Source of the DNA: Tetragonia tetragonoides | Lineage: Eukaryota; Streptophyta; Magnoliopsida; Caryophyllales; Aizoaceae | Assembly (NCBI GenBank): GCA_038025085.1 | Contig: CM076140.1 | Location: forward strand, 22,689,501-22,753,500 | Direction: 5' to 3' | DNA: 64,000 nt | In this document: in pieces, positions 23,515 through 35,638 of the stretch | Layout: each line of letters opens with the position of its first letter | How positions within the stretch are numbered: the first letter of the stretch is position 1 | Translations under genes and position numbers: made by a program | The notes under the pieces: model-generated | Databases searched by the model: none | Told to the model about the DNA's origin: nothing | The model's input: only the letters and a program-made list of their open reading frames with translations

Positions 23515-24809
23515 TGTAGACGCGAAAAAAACGCCTTCAAATTTCTCCGCAAAAGCCCGATGATGAAAGGAGTAATTTATAAACTTGAATGCTATTTTTG
23601 CTTTAATAGGTAAAATAAGGTCTAAGGTTTTTCCTCGATCACTCCTTCATTCCAATCCCCTTCAAAAGCCCCGTTCAAGAGCTTTCCGACGACACCTCTC
23701 GTGTCTTTTTCCGACTCCCGGTCGCCAAGTTGCGAACCGGGAGTAAAACCATCTTTTATCGCAGAAGGGTAAAATGGTCTTTTCACATTTTCGGAATACT
23801 AAAATTCCTCCGAAAATTAAAATAGAATGACGACATCCAGCTGGCAAGCTGACCGCCGTCAGCGGCTGTGACCAGAGCCGCTAGCGGCCCTCGCCAGGGC
23901 CGCCAGCCGCTGTGGATGAAAGTCCACTGCCGCTAGCGGCCTTCGCCAAGTCTCAAGGCCCGACTATTTTTCAGCCCAAAATCCGAATTTTGGCTCCTCT
24001 TCACCCGTCCAACTCTACTTCCTGCGCCTATAAATACAACCCTCGACCCTCTTTCAAAAACACACAGTCTACAGTTTCCAACCTCTATTCTCAGGAGTAT
24101 TAACACTAAGCTTCTCCCTCTTTCTTCCAAACTTGAGATCTTGTCTTTACTATTTTTGCTAAATAGCCTACAGTTTAGGTACTAACTCCTGAGGGCTCAA
24201 ATTAAATTACTTGCTTAATTGTTTATTTTCTAGTAGTCATAATGTAGATATCATGCTAATCACGTCTTTTATGGGTTACTAAATATTGTCTTTTAAAGCA
24301 TGTCTAGTCGTTGTAATGCTCAATTTGTCAATCAAATGCATGTCTAAATAAGGGTCATTAATAAATGTTGTGATGCTTGTGATGAACCCATTAATAGTCT
24401 AAGTTTAGGTTGTTAATCCGATTTTTGTGGGAGTCATGTCTTTAAATTATTAAGCAAACTTGAGTTAGTAGAGGCCGTTATAATACGGGCGAGTTGGGTG
24501 CCTAACACCTTCCCACCTCGTACCATCGCCCTCGAACCCTTTATTCTTGGGTAATCATATATTCCACATGAGCGGGGAGTCTTTCTAAAAACATGATCAG
24601 TTCACTTATCGCGCTTTTGGGTTGTCCCTTCGATTGTCCCTTCGATAAAAAGCCGATAGCAGATTTGTGACCTCTTTCATTGTTTTTATTCAATTCAAGT
24701 CTTTACAAAAGCTTTTCTAACTCGATGGTCCCTAAAACTTATCTAAACCCCCAACTTACAAATTTTCTATAAGGACACACTCCGCGGCGAGAAATCCCGG
24801 GTCCTTACA
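23515..24809 (+). repeat. Element A 5' LTR
   Basis: A 1,295-bp LTR that begins TGTAGACGCG and ends GGGTCCTTACA. The U3 region carries a cluster of GCCGCTAGCGGC-type palindromes at about 23850-23945. A TATA box (CTATAAATAC, 24028-24037) follows, with a probable start site about 30 bases downstream. A small potential hairpin, GGTGCCTAACACC, lies at about 24498 in the R/U5 part. Confidence 0.93.
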
Positions 24810-24810
24810 G

Positions 24811-24828
24811 TGGCGACTTCACTGGGAA
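24811..24828 (+). promoter_or_regulatory. Element A primer-binding site
   Basis: TGGCGACTTCACTGGGA lies one base after the LTR. It resembles the PBS of Tat/Ogre elements, which I recall as matching tRNA-Arg. The tRNA match should be confirmed against a plant tRNA set. Confidence 0.7.
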
Positions 24829-24976
24829 TTTCTTTAAGAGAGTGAGACTCGAAAGTCAAGTTTGCTTAATTGTTTAATAACATGTTCCATATATTGCATC
24901 ATTTGCATGTGCCTTGGCATAACTTTTGACCCTTATCGACCCTCGAGTAAGTTTGTGTCGTAACTCGTAGACAACC

Positions 24977-26347
24977 TGTTGGTGCACAAGAGGGGGAGGT
25001 GAATTGTGTACAATACTATTTTGCGGAATTTTAAAATATTTTCGATTTTAATCTTTGATTAGCACAAGTCAAAGTCCTAGAACAAAATCGATTGAATAAG
25101 TAAACAATAATTAAAGCACAATCGATTTTACAAGGAAAACTCTTCGCAACTATGCAAAGATAAAAAGCTCGGCCCGAAGGACTTTGAAATTAACACTACT
25201 TCTTTTATTAAGAAATGTTTTACAACGTGATCAACCTACCTTTAGATTGACCCAACGCACTCGGTAAATCTACCAAGCCAACTTACCTAGGAGCTCTCCT
25301 AGATACAACTAAACAACTTACTCAAATCGTCGATGAACTGCAAATCGTTTACCTTGAACACTTCTTGTAAGCAAAAGGTACAAATAGATCTATAGTAACA
25401 TGCAAGGGATGAACGCTACTTCGCAATGGGAAATAAGTTCTTAGGAACGTTTCTCACTATATTTCCTCTCTCAAATAAAATGACGTTCAGAATGTGAGAG
25501 CGTAGAGAGGTAATTTTCTAATGAGGAAAAACCTTTGTTTTATAGAAGGATAATGTTTTCTGAGTAAAGAAAATAAACTAACAAATCAAAAGGATTTTAT
25601 CTCTTCCTCAAAGATCTAGTTTGACCGAGTCATTTAAGGAACAAACCTCCTTATTTTCGGCTAGATTATCTTTAGGAAATACTGAAGATATTTTCTACAT
25701 TTAAAACCAATTAAAAAAAGATAAGATCAAATTCATATAAATTGGTTTTCTTGATAAATAAGGAAGGAAAATATCTAAAGTCTTATCTCCATATATAACT
25801 GATTTAGCTTAGTCAAATTAGGATAGAAACTTTTGGCAATCAGTTAAAACAGAATATAAAAAATCTCTTTTAAAAAACAAGGACTCCTAGCAAAAGAGGT
25901 TTAGAAGGAAGCAACAATTAAACTGATAGCTAGGTTAAAAAGCATTTAAGAGATTTTTCAAAGTAAATAAAATAGAGATAAGAGAATATATCTGGAAATT
26001 AACTTCTAAGAATATATTCTATATGATCGTTTAATATGTACGTGATACTGGATTAGAGTATCCCATAGGTACATCAACCTAGGAACGTTCCAATTATTCA
26101 CGTGATCGTTCCTTGCATTATTCCCCAAGTAAACACAGTAATGTGCATCACTTATATGCACACTTTAACATGTACTCTAAATTAATTTAATTAAACCAGA
26201 GACATGTTACAATGACTTAAATCTTCACTTGATCTTCACACAAACTCTTGTATGAAATTCCTGAAACACTTAGAAACAAGTCACAAGCATCACACTAATA
26301 AAAAGGATTGTCATCATCAAAACTCATCATAACCAAATACCTCAACA
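24977..26347. mobile_element. Solo LTR inserted in the leader of element A
   Basis: A 1,371-bp block that begins TGTTGGTGCACAAGAGGGGG and ends ACCTCAACA, giving TGTTG...CAACA termini. It is flanked by a perfect 5-bp TSD, CAACC (24972-24976 and 26348-26352). No second copy or internal region is present, so this is a solo LTR left by LTR-LTR recombination. The start resembles LTRs of SIRE/Maximus-type copia elements, but I hold that family call loosely. Confidence 0.85.
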
Positions 26348-26352
26348 CAACC

Positions 26353-27448
26353 CGTATATCTAAAGGAATATATAGTTTTCCTATCGTGCAAACCGACGCT
26401 TCCTCACCCATGACTTATCGACTCTTGTTGGTGAAAAAGAATTACAATTGATGTGTCGACCATCCGCCGAACGGAAATTGTGATTTGTGGTGGTGACCTC
26501 ACAGGAGCCAAAAGCCTCTAGCCCACATTCATGCATTCGCTTGCTTGTTGTGCATGTGTCGTTGTAATGCCCGTCTGATCACATGTTTGCCTGTAAACTG
26601 CGTTGTTGTAATGCTTGCCTGAATGCATGAATACCGTGACTATGTGTCAACATGTACTTAAGTGTTATGAGTCCTTTTTCTTTTATTTTTAGCTAGTTCC
26701 TAATGCCCAAAGATGGTGCTAGAATTCTATTCAATGAACACTCGTCATTTTCTCAATCATATATTCCGTCAAAGTCATGAACAATTCCTAGGACCTTTTA
26801 GCAAAAAAAAAAGAGTCAGTCACTACAATACCCTCTCTCCCATTTTCTATTTCGTTATTTCTTTTTCTTTTTTTTTTTTGATGTAATTCAGATTCGGTCA
26901 AAAAAAAAAAAGAAAAGCAAAAAAAAAAGGCGTTAAAAAAAAACACGCCCGAAAAAAAATATTGCGGAAAAATAAAATAAAAATAGCCAAAATTCTTTTA
27001 TTTTATTTTATCCCATTTTCCATTTTCTTTGAGTCTAGAAAGATAAAAAATAGGATAGTCCCTCTTTTTTTCTAATTTTCTTATTTTCGTTCATTGACTT
27101 TATTTTTCGTTTTATATTAGGGGAAAATATTTGGGCATTTAGGCTTAAGGATCTTTTTTCTAGGACAATGTGTTTTCTAATGTGCGGGTCGTCCTTTTTC
27201 TTAGGTGAGAGTCTCATGGTCTTTTCTTGTTACTAAGTGCTCCGTGCTTCCTATTTAGGATAGGGGGTCCGAAGAAGAAAGGAAACCTTGAGAAAAGCTG
27301 GGCTCAGCCTTTGGCAAGGCTAGTTTGCCTGCAACCGTCTACACCGTCAAGTTTCCGATTACCTCCACCACAAACAACATCACCATCAATAAATTCACCA
27401 TCACTACATACCTTCTTCTCCACGCCTATCACCCCTCCTAATTTCACA
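26353..27448 (+). other. Element A untranslated leader
   Basis: With 24810-24976 this is the leader between PBS and gag. It contains A- and T-rich homopolymer tracts (about 26805-27010) and no coding sequence. Long leaders are usual in this lineage. Confidence 0.6.
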
Positions 27449-28267
27449 ATGCCAAAAACTACTGATGAGAGATTGGATGAGCTCATGAGTGAACTAGAAA
27501 GGGTACGACTCAAGGTCGAGGACATACAAAGGAAAAAAGAGGAAGAAGCAAGAATCCTCTCTGACCCCAACACTGAGGAGGATGAGCAAGTCACTAAGCT
27601 CAAAAAGATAAACTCCATTGCCAACTACAATGCCATGATGATAAGGTCAAAGTCAAGGGCAAGCTTTCGGCCAAGTTCTCCATGCCCGAAGTGATGACAT
27701 TCACTAGAACTGATGATCCACAAAATCACAAGGCCTTCACTACCGCCATGGTTTGAGAGGAATTGACGAAAGTATCTATATACACTTGTTCCCACAGACT
27801 CTTGATGCCTCGACTCGTCGTTGGTTCTACACCTTGAATTTGGAAAACTACCATACCTGGTCAGAGTTCACTACAATCTTCCTTGCACGCTACAAGGAAA
27901 ATGTTGTCCTCTGCATGACCCTTGAAAATTAGAGATCACCAAGCAAGGAAAAGATGAGGGGTTCCTTGCCTTCCTTCAACATTGGAGGCTAAAGGTGGCC
28001 AAACTGGTTGAGAAACCTGCGCAAAGTGATCAAATCCGCCAATTGATCAAGAATCTGCAACCTGCTTGCAAAGAAAGCCTCTTGTGCCAAGCAATTGACT
28101 CCTACAACTGGCTCTGTGATGTGGGTATCTTAATTGACGATAATCTCTACTGTTAATATCACCGGCTGTTTGGCCACCGCACGGATGACTGCATCCGCCT
28201 GCAAGATGGTATACAAGAAATCATGGACAAGAAAGAAGAAGAGGATACCTATGGAGCTTGGAACTAG
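27449..28267 (+). pseudogene. Element A gag remnant
   Basis: It starts MPKTTDERLDELMSELERVR (27449), a coiled-coil-like N-terminus. It passes through 'KLSAKFSMPEVMTF' and 'IHLFPQTLDASTRRWFYTL', the retrotransposon gag core, with frameshifts near 27640 and 27760 and several stops. It ends in a zinc-knuckle remnant, C-stop-YHRLFGHRTDDC, and the terminal GAWN-stop (28267). The N-terminal knuckle region present in element B is missing here, so there is also an internal deletion. In an active element Gag would build the particle. Confidence 0.82.
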
Positions 28268-28612
28268 TTGGCTACAAGCAAGAGCTAGAGGAATCGAGTC
28301 TGAGTCTCCAAGTTTTGTCGAGTTAGGATCATTGCTAAATCTTTAGGTTGAGTGTTGAATAGGGGGTGTTCCCCTTTTACTTTTTGCTAAGTCTAGTTTT
28401 TTTTTTTTTTGACGGGAATTAGAGGCCCTCTTCTCTAAAGTCATGTGTGCTTATCTTTTTGCGAATCAATAAAAAATCCTCTTGCTCATTTCTTCCTTTG
28501 TTTAGCTATTGACAAATCCAATGAACTCAAAGTTGCATAAATCATTAAGTAATCAATTTAAGCAATGTAAGTAAACTTCGCAAAGCAAGAATGCAAGTTA
28601 TTTCTTATACAG
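28268..28612 (+). other. Gag-integrase spacer with poly(A) signal and splice acceptor
   Basis: No coding sequence occupies the place where protease, RT and RNase H would be expected. It holds AATAAA (28468-28473) and a pyrimidine-rich tract ending in TATACAG (acceptor AG at 28611-28612), after which the integrase frame opens. Element B has the same layout and a better acceptor. Confidence 0.6.
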
Positions 28613-29963
28613 GAATTTGAGCAGTTGAACTCCCTCAACAATGCCACTCCACATACAAAGGAGAAGTGAGCCCGCCTTCTGCAATAACTTCGACACATGT
28701 CTAGTCTTAGCTCCGATTGAAAAAGATCCTTGGTATCAAGATGTATTCAACTACATCACCAAAGGAACCTACCCTCCAGATGCGCCAATAAGAGATCAAC
28801 GGGCCATCCGTCTCTTAGCGGCACAATATATAGAATACAAGAGGGTTCTATACAAGAAGTCCCACAATGGAGTCAACCTTAGATGCATGAACGCCGAAGA
28901 AGCCGCAGAAATCATGGATGAGGTACATAATGGAGGTGTGCGGACCACATATGAATGGTCGAATGCTCTCTAGAAAGGTCCTACGACTGGGATACTATTG
29001 GACCACCATGGAAAGAGACTATTACGACTATGTCAAGAAATGCAAGAAGGGTAAGATATATGCCAACCTACAGCATATGCCACCCTCAATGCTCCATAAC
29101 TTCACATCCCCTTGGCCATTTTCCGCATGGGGAATACGTATCATTGGTAAAATCACCCTGAAGGGCTCTGGAGGACATGAATACATCCTAGTAGCCATAA
29201 ACTATTTTACCAAGTGGGTCGAAGCACAATCCTATGCCATCCTCACATCCAAACAAATGTCCAAATTCATAAGGAACAACATCATATGCCGATACGACAT
29301 TTCGGATGAAAATATTAGTGACCATGGATCTCATTTCAAAGCCGAAACAGCCACCTTGCTAAAAAGCTACAAAATCCAGCACTACAAATCATCCCCTTAC
29401 CGACCCCAAATCAATGGCGCAGTGGAAGCCGCCAACAAAAACGTCAAAACCATCATCTAAAAGATGATAGAAAACTACAAAGATTGGCCCATAAAACTCC
29501 CATTTTCCCTTTGTGGATATCGAACGTCTATAAGATCATCCACAGGAGCAACAATTTATTCCCTAGTCTACGGGATGGGGCCCGTGCTACCCACAGAAGT
29601 CCAACTACCCTCCATGCGCGTAGCCTTAGAGGGTGAAATTCTAGAAACCCATTGGATGCAAGCCTGTTATGAGGAACTCATGTTCACAGATGAAAGACCC
29701 CTACGAGCTCTAGACCATTCAGACATGTACCAATAACGCATGGCAACGGCGTTCAACAAAACGGTTCGATTCCGAAACCTGAAGGAATGAGACTAAGTTT
29801 GGAAGGAGTAACGTGCACCAGAGGCAAATTTTGACTAAATTGGTCCGGTCCGTTAATCATCAAAGACATCTTATCAGAAGGCGCAGTCCGGCTTATGGAC
29901 ATTGATGGCATTGAGTTCAGTTAGCTCACCAACATGGACCAACTGAAGAAGTGCTACGTCAAA
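28613..29963 (+). pseudogene. Element A integrase
   Basis: The N-terminal zinc-binding region covers about 28640-29060 (IRDQRAIRLLAAQYIEY, then an HHCC finger whose last Cys is Gly in CKKGK). In the catalytic core the first Asp of GIDIIG is Arg here (WGIRIIGK). The second Asp is intact in ISDHGSHF, and the Glu in NGAVEAANKN. The C-terminal part has 'LPFSLCGYRTSIRSSTGAT' and a beta-rich 'GPLIIKDIL' end. There is no chromodomain. Stops occur at 29458 and near 29735, and a frameshift at about 28955. Integrase normally inserts the cDNA. This copy is dead. Confidence 0.88.
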
Positions 29964-30277
29964 AAATTAAAAAATCCGAATTTTTTTTAAAAAAAAGAGG
30001 CGTACACAAATTCAACGAACTACGCTGGCCTGATTCCACACTGGATACCTAGGTAACCCTTTTAAGAGGCCCGGCCTAAATCAATCCAAAATTCCATTCA
30101 ACTCATTCAGAAAGGATAATCTTTATTCAAGCTGAACGAATAAGCTTACATTGCAAAAAAATTAAAATTTCTAAGGTTACAAAAAAAAAAGGTGCAACTA
30201 CGAGGGTTTAAGCTAAACAAGTTCTTACTACTTTTTTGTTAAAAAAAAACTAGACTTTCTTTCTAAAGAAAACTATT

Positions 30278-31620
30278 TTAATCCTTCTTCCCTTTAGAAG
30301 GCTTCGTTGAAGAGTTCTTCTTTGAAGGACCTTGGGTTGAGGACGACTTATGATCGCTTCCTTGAGCTGGGGGCTTGCCTGTTTTCATTACATGGTAGTC
30401 TTCCTCATAAGGCCCTTCCTTCCTTTTTTTGCTTCCTGTTTCTGAGTCATACCTAGAAATTAGTTGGTCCCACTCCTCATGACGAAGGACTTGTCTCGCT
30501 TCTCCATCACTGAAAGCCAATTTAAATAGAGCTCAAAAACATGAGTTGGGGCAATCACCCAAGGTACTGTCCAGCGATCCCTACCACACCAGTATTTTCC
30601 CCATTCCTTGGCAAATTCAGTGGTCAAAGCCAAGGTAGTTTGTCTCGTAGTCTCCTGACGAGGGATAACCTACTTTAACCCATACTGCCTCATGACCCTA
30701 GAAGGAAAAAAGCAAGTACTCCTGTACAGACCCACTATAGTACTGTGAGGAATAAATTTGCAACAAGCCACCAAAGAGGTTAAGCTCCACCAAGTCACGT
30801 GCCAACGATTAGCAGATCCAGCATGGAAAAAGGCGTCCCATTCAGCAAGGGTGTTGTCATCATATAGCCTTTTTCTAACCAAGAAGCTAGCGATAGTATA
30901 AATCTTCTTTTTCCAGGCTTGAGAGGTATTATCTATCATCTTCTCTGGCGATTCTATCATCCTTAGATGCTCGCAAAACTAAATTTGAAGCAGCATGGGG
31001 CTGCCAGAAAAGGCTTCATGAGGCGAAATTTTCAACCTGTCAAGCCCTAAAATAGTTTCTCCTATCACCAGATGCAAAGGAGAGTGCCCTTCAGCCATTT
31101 GATTCACCACTCGCAACAACGAGGCTCTACCCAGGTTGGAAGACTCTGCATTAGCAAACAATAGGCGATTCAACAGGCAAAGTACGAAAGCCTGTCGGCG
31201 GCAACGCCTAAATATTGCATCCTTGTTCAGAAGAAGGAGCAAACTTTTCACAAATTTGAACTAAGTCCACATCGACACCGAGAATCATGCTTTTGGCTTC
31301 TGCAGAGGACAAGCCTAGAGATTTCCTGTACTGATTACTAAAATCATCCCTCAAATAAGGCACAACTGGGGGAAGAACATCAGACATATTAGTAATGGCA
31401 GCGATTCTTCAACAAGAGGGCATAATTCAGAGTTACCGAAATGGAACACATGTAAGTCTGGGTCCCAATAGTTCAAAGTAGATAGAAGAAGGGGCAACAA
31501 GATTTTGGTTGGTCTTAGAGCCAATAAGGTTTAGATATGGTATGGAGCCAATTCTAGTTTATCTTCTATGGTAAGATTTTTACACTAGCCATCGAACAGA
31601 TATTCAAAGGATTTCACCAT
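30278..31620 (-). pseudogene. Element A aORF1: antisense plant-mobile-domain/DUF7745-like gene, decayed
   Basis: The start ATG is at 31620, in the same context as the better-preserved copies in B and C. Recognisable blocks: the conserved 'FRRCRRQAFVLCLLNRLLFAN' helix (about 31215), 'LGRASLLRVVNQMAEGHSPL', 'ASFLVRKRLYDDNTLAEWDAF', 'CFFPSRVMRQYGLK', and a charged Lys/Ser-rich tail ending KPSKGKKD (30278). Frameshifts lie near 31250 and 30965, and at least one near 30660-30520. The gene converges on integrase with about 315 bases between stops. Its own TATA box (31693-31702, minus strand) lies about 80 bases upstream. The function of the family is unknown. Confidence 0.75.
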
Positions 31621-31689
31621 GGTAGAAGCTTTGGGAAATTTGAGAGAGCTAAAGTCTGAAAATGAGATACGACATTAGACGTCCCGTAA

Positions 31690-31830
31690 ATCCTATTTAT
31701 AGACAAAGAACCGGGACAGAAGGAGCCAGAAATCCTTTGAAATAGGCCCAAAGCCAGAGCCGCCAGTGGCTCTGGCCAGCGCCGCTAGCGGCTGTGACCA
31801 GCGCCGCTAGCGGCCCCGACCTCCGCCCCG
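31690..31830 (-). promoter_or_regulatory. Promoter of element A aORF1
   Basis: A TATA box CTATAAATAG (minus strand, 31693-31702) lies about 80 bases before the ATG. A cluster of GCCGCTAGCGGC-like palindromes lies just upstream (about 31755-31820). The same motif occurs in the LTR promoter and in front of aORF2. Confidence 0.65.
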
Positions 31831-32208
31831 TCGACATTCCTCTTTTGTTCCTGCCCGCCTACTTGGTCCGTTCCGCTCGGTTTAAGCCCAATTTTCAAAT
31901 GCACAACGGAGTTACAAGGCCCGAGACTCTCTTAGTCTTCTTCTTTTCCATTTCCCTTTTCTTTTTTTATTTTTATTATTCTTTTTTTTAGGGGGTATAA
32001 TATGTGTAATTTTTGCTTTTCTTGCAATTTTACCTTTTTCTTTACTTTATTCCCTAAATTATGTCCCAGTCTTTACTGCATAACACATTGCATACTTAGA
32101 GATTTGATGGGCATAGTCGAGTCATAATAGCACTCATATCAAACATATGCATCAAAACAGGAGTTCAAAGCGCTGAAGACCAAGGTTTACACACCAAGCC
32201 TATATTGT

Positions 32209-34962
32209 TCAACTAGAGTCATCATCGCCATTGCTATCGACCTCATTCTCAACAGAAGCTCCCTGACCATAGTTCCCGGACGAGTAATAGAAGGAGCCCT
32301 GAGTACCGAACGAGCTATAAATTGGCTTGCTGTTGCTGGGCCTCATGTCTCGTCCATCATGTACAGGTGCATGCATAGGGGTACCTGCCTAAAATCCCGT
32401 CCCAAAGAAGCTCTCCGTGGCTTGACTAGAAAAGTCCATAGCCACATTCTGATATGAAGGCCCAGCTTGAGGCACATCCCACCTAGGAGCGTTCGCCCAA
32501 CCTCCAGCCATAGGGGTCACAGTGGGCCTACTACTGAAAAAAGGCTGAAACCCGCTGGAGAAAACATCTCAGGCACAGGAATACGCGTCATAGAAGGTCC
32601 GGGCTCCTCATCAACAGGAGGCCTAGTCACAGCTACAGTAGGTGAACAAGCAACAGATGGTCTGCTCGCCGAAAAAACTGTCGAAGCGGACGGATGTCGG
32701 GGTCCGACAAAAGATGAAGACTGCGACATCTGCAAACAATCAAGACCGGAATGTTAAACTAAGCACTTCACTTAGCTAAACAAAAAGACAAAAAGTCTAC
32801 TTACATCAGCTGTCCTGGATCGAGAACTCTTCCCTTTACCCATCACTCGGCTATATCCCTTCTTCAACAGATGGATGAGCTTGAAGACTTGAGAAGTCTG
32901 TTCTCTGTTCAGCTACAAGAAGGAACAAAAGATAGAATCAGCATTCAAAAGAAACACAAAAAAGCAAGAAGGGAAAAAAACTTACCCCTGTACAACCATC
33001 AGGCAAGGGTAAGCCCTCCACGGCCTCTCCGTCTACAATATGTAGAGGGAGCTCCTCTACTATACGTCCCCCACTCTTACCAATGTACCTCACCTCATTA
33101 CTCGGCAAGGCCACACTTAGGGGCTGGCCACGAGGAACTTTGGAATGGGACCTCCTGGGACCATGAGGAGCCAAACCATTCGCCAACGGGACACAAAAGT
33201 CAGTATATTACACATATAGCTGAAAAGGCACAAATGAAGATCTTACCTCATAAGTAAGGTCCAGCATCAGACGACCCAAGCAATGCCGGCTCAACAAACT
33301 CCGTGGCCACCATTCCCCGAGTCACGACCCCAAAATCTCTACGCTCAGGCTGCGCAGATAGAACATGGTCATAGGAGGGTCCTCCGAAACCAAATGACCA
33401 CCCAGGGCAGGATAGACCAGCCGAGTCAAGCGGTCCCCCAAGTACCGCACAAAGCCAAATGGCCCCTCAAATACCACCCACAAGGTAGATACCCTAAGGG
33501 ACTCGGTGGTAATATGAGGCGAAACCCCGGGAATACCGTCAAAGGAAGTCCACGACACCTGCAGATTACAAGATCAAAGTTCATTCACATCAAATGAACA
33601 AAAAAAAAAACATGCATACACAAGCAAGTCAAAGGCAACATACCTGGGACGCGGCATGACTCTCAAAGGTAGTCCAAAAATGCTCCAAAGAGGCAAATGG
33701 GTGGTTATTCCTACCGACCCACCGTGAACCTAGGGGGAACATCCTCAAACCAGGACAGTGAGGACCAAAAGATGGAAAATGCTCAATGAACCACAACTTC
33801 CATACAAGCAGAAACAGTCAGATACAGCTTTCCTACAAAGTATGCATATACAAAAAAAAAAAAAAACATATGTGCCTACCTCCAGTATCCTCCACGGGCC
33901 CGAGATAGACGCCCTCCGACTCGTCGACTTAGGCCTGCAAGCCTGATGACACCACCTAACCAAAGAAGCATATGCAGGAGCACAAAAGTTGTACTCATGT
34001 ACTTTAGACAGGTCGTCTAAACATGTCAAGAAGCCTACCTGACACAGACTCTTCTTCTTGGCAAATATGGTCGCCCCCAATAAATAAGCCAATAAAATGC
34101 GAGCCCTCTGCTCCTCGGTAAGCCCCTGCTCCGCTAAGGCTGCCCATAACCTCGGCAAGAAAACTCGGTCCTCCCTAAAACAGACGGATACAGGCCCGTA
34201 TAGCTCGAGCAACCTATCAGACTACCGGTGATAAGTCGCGTCATACTGTATACGACGCCCTCTGAAGGATAAGCCTATCAGTACAACAAACTGATAGGGA
34301 GTAGGAAACATCTCCCCCACAGGTGTGTGGTAAGTTTTCGTGGTATCCCAGAACCTTTCCAATAACCCTCGGGAAACTATCCTAGTATCCCCAGAATGAC
34401 AAGCCGGGATAACCGACAAAAAGTGCTCAAAACCCGAAGCCTGCACTATCCCCCTAGCCCCCAAAGTGAATGTGTCCAACATCATGGCCCAATGAGAAGT
34501 GGACCCGTGGGCCTGCAGTAGAACACCAACACCCTAGCCAACAAATAAAATTTTCTCAACCCCCCTCAGACTACAAATGCAGCCAAAATAATTCCACACA
34601 AATTATATACAGCTGACCACCAATCCAGTACAAATCCCAATTTGTTCGTGTGCCGAAGCACTAACGGTTCAAGTTTTCAGTACAAAAAAATATATATACT
34701 GAACAGAACCAAAAAAAAAAAAGAGTCGAAAACATACCAACTTAAGGTTAGACAGATGACTCTGCTTGTCTAGTAGCAAAACACTACGATCCCAAACCCC
34801 AGCCGGGCGCCAGTCCACACGCATAAATGAAACCTGATACAAATTTGCCCCATCTGCATGTCGAGGTAGGGGTGTACTAGAAGATGGAAGCCCAGTGCGA
34901 AAGAGGTCCCGGTTTTCCTCTTCCTCACCCATTGGACGCTTCCCTTTGTCTTTAGGAGCCAT
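32209..34962 (-). pseudogene. Element A aORF2: antisense plant-mobile-domain gene with introns, decayed
   Basis: Exon 1 starts MAPKDKGKRPMGEEEENRD (34962), a basic/acidic nuclear-type N-terminus. The plant mobile domain core follows (about 34490-33890): LLERFWDTTKTYHTPVGEMF, 'LTEEQRARILLAYLLGATIF' and 'NFCAPAYASLVRWCHQACRP'. The last exons encode a Ser/Pro/Gly-rich tail ending in an acidic NGDDDSS-stop (32209). Minus-strand GT...AG introns are visible, for example the donor GGAGGTAGGCA (about 33890) with a T-rich acceptor near 33838, and the donor CCCAGGTATG (about 33645). Stops (for instance in YHR-stop-SDR at about 34221) and indels break it. Confidence 0.75.
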
Positions 34963-35254
34963 TGAAGAAGAATGGAAGTTTTCTCTCTCTGCAAGTGAAA
35001 ATTTCAAGTTTCAGATTCGCAAGAAACAAATACCCATTCAACAATGCAACCCAAAATTCAGCAACTAGGCGGAAAAATAAACAAGTTCAAGACAAAAATC
35101 ATGGAATTTGGTCAAGAATCGACTTACCTTGAAGAAGTTGAAGCTCAAGTGAAGCTTTCGACATTTGTGGTTAGCTCGACAATGCTCTCGGCCAAGAAGA
35201 CAAGCAATGAAGCAAAATGCGAAAAAATTCGTGACAAAACATTTTAGCCAGCTC

Positions 35255-35302
35255 AAAGTGAGCGCCGCTAGCGGTGCTCGCCAGAGCCGCTAGCGGCCCT
35301 AA
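35255..35302 (-). promoter_or_regulatory. Promoter motif cluster of element A aORF2
   Basis: Two GCCGCTAGCGG-type palindromes stand upstream of the aORF2 leader. On the minus strand a donor-like CAAGGTAAGTCGA follows at about 35125, pointing to a 5'-UTR intron as in element B. No clear TATA box was seen. Confidence 0.55.
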
Positions 35303-35638
35303 GTGGCCTGCACTCGCGGGCCCCTTGCTATCCCACGACTTTGGTTTCCAGCCCAAAAACAGATATTTCAGTTCGTTCGTGGCAAAGACCAGTACCGAGC
35401 GCGCGGGAGCAAGTCCCCTTTGGCCCGCCAATTCAAAATTCAAGAAATTGGTCCATCTTACGGTACAAGTATTATCAGGTAAAACTAACCCAGTTGTTTT
35501 GCAGGTCCCAATACACAAGCCCAGGTATGTCCCGACAATACTAATCACCCGAAGTGTTCAAATTATTTTAAGAAAAGCCCAGTGAATCCGCTGGCACATT
35601 CCCAAATTTTTTTATAAGATAGTCAAATTCCAAATTGC

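Noticed and set aside
24977..26347. Helitron or unknown DNA transposon
   Set aside because: TGTTG...CAACA ends and a perfect 5-bp TSD fit a solo LTR. There is no 3' hairpin with CTRR end.
28613..29963. Chromovirus (chromodomain gypsy) assignment
   Set aside because: The integrase C-terminus ends shortly after the GPFII...MDQLKK block in A, B and C, with no chromodomain.
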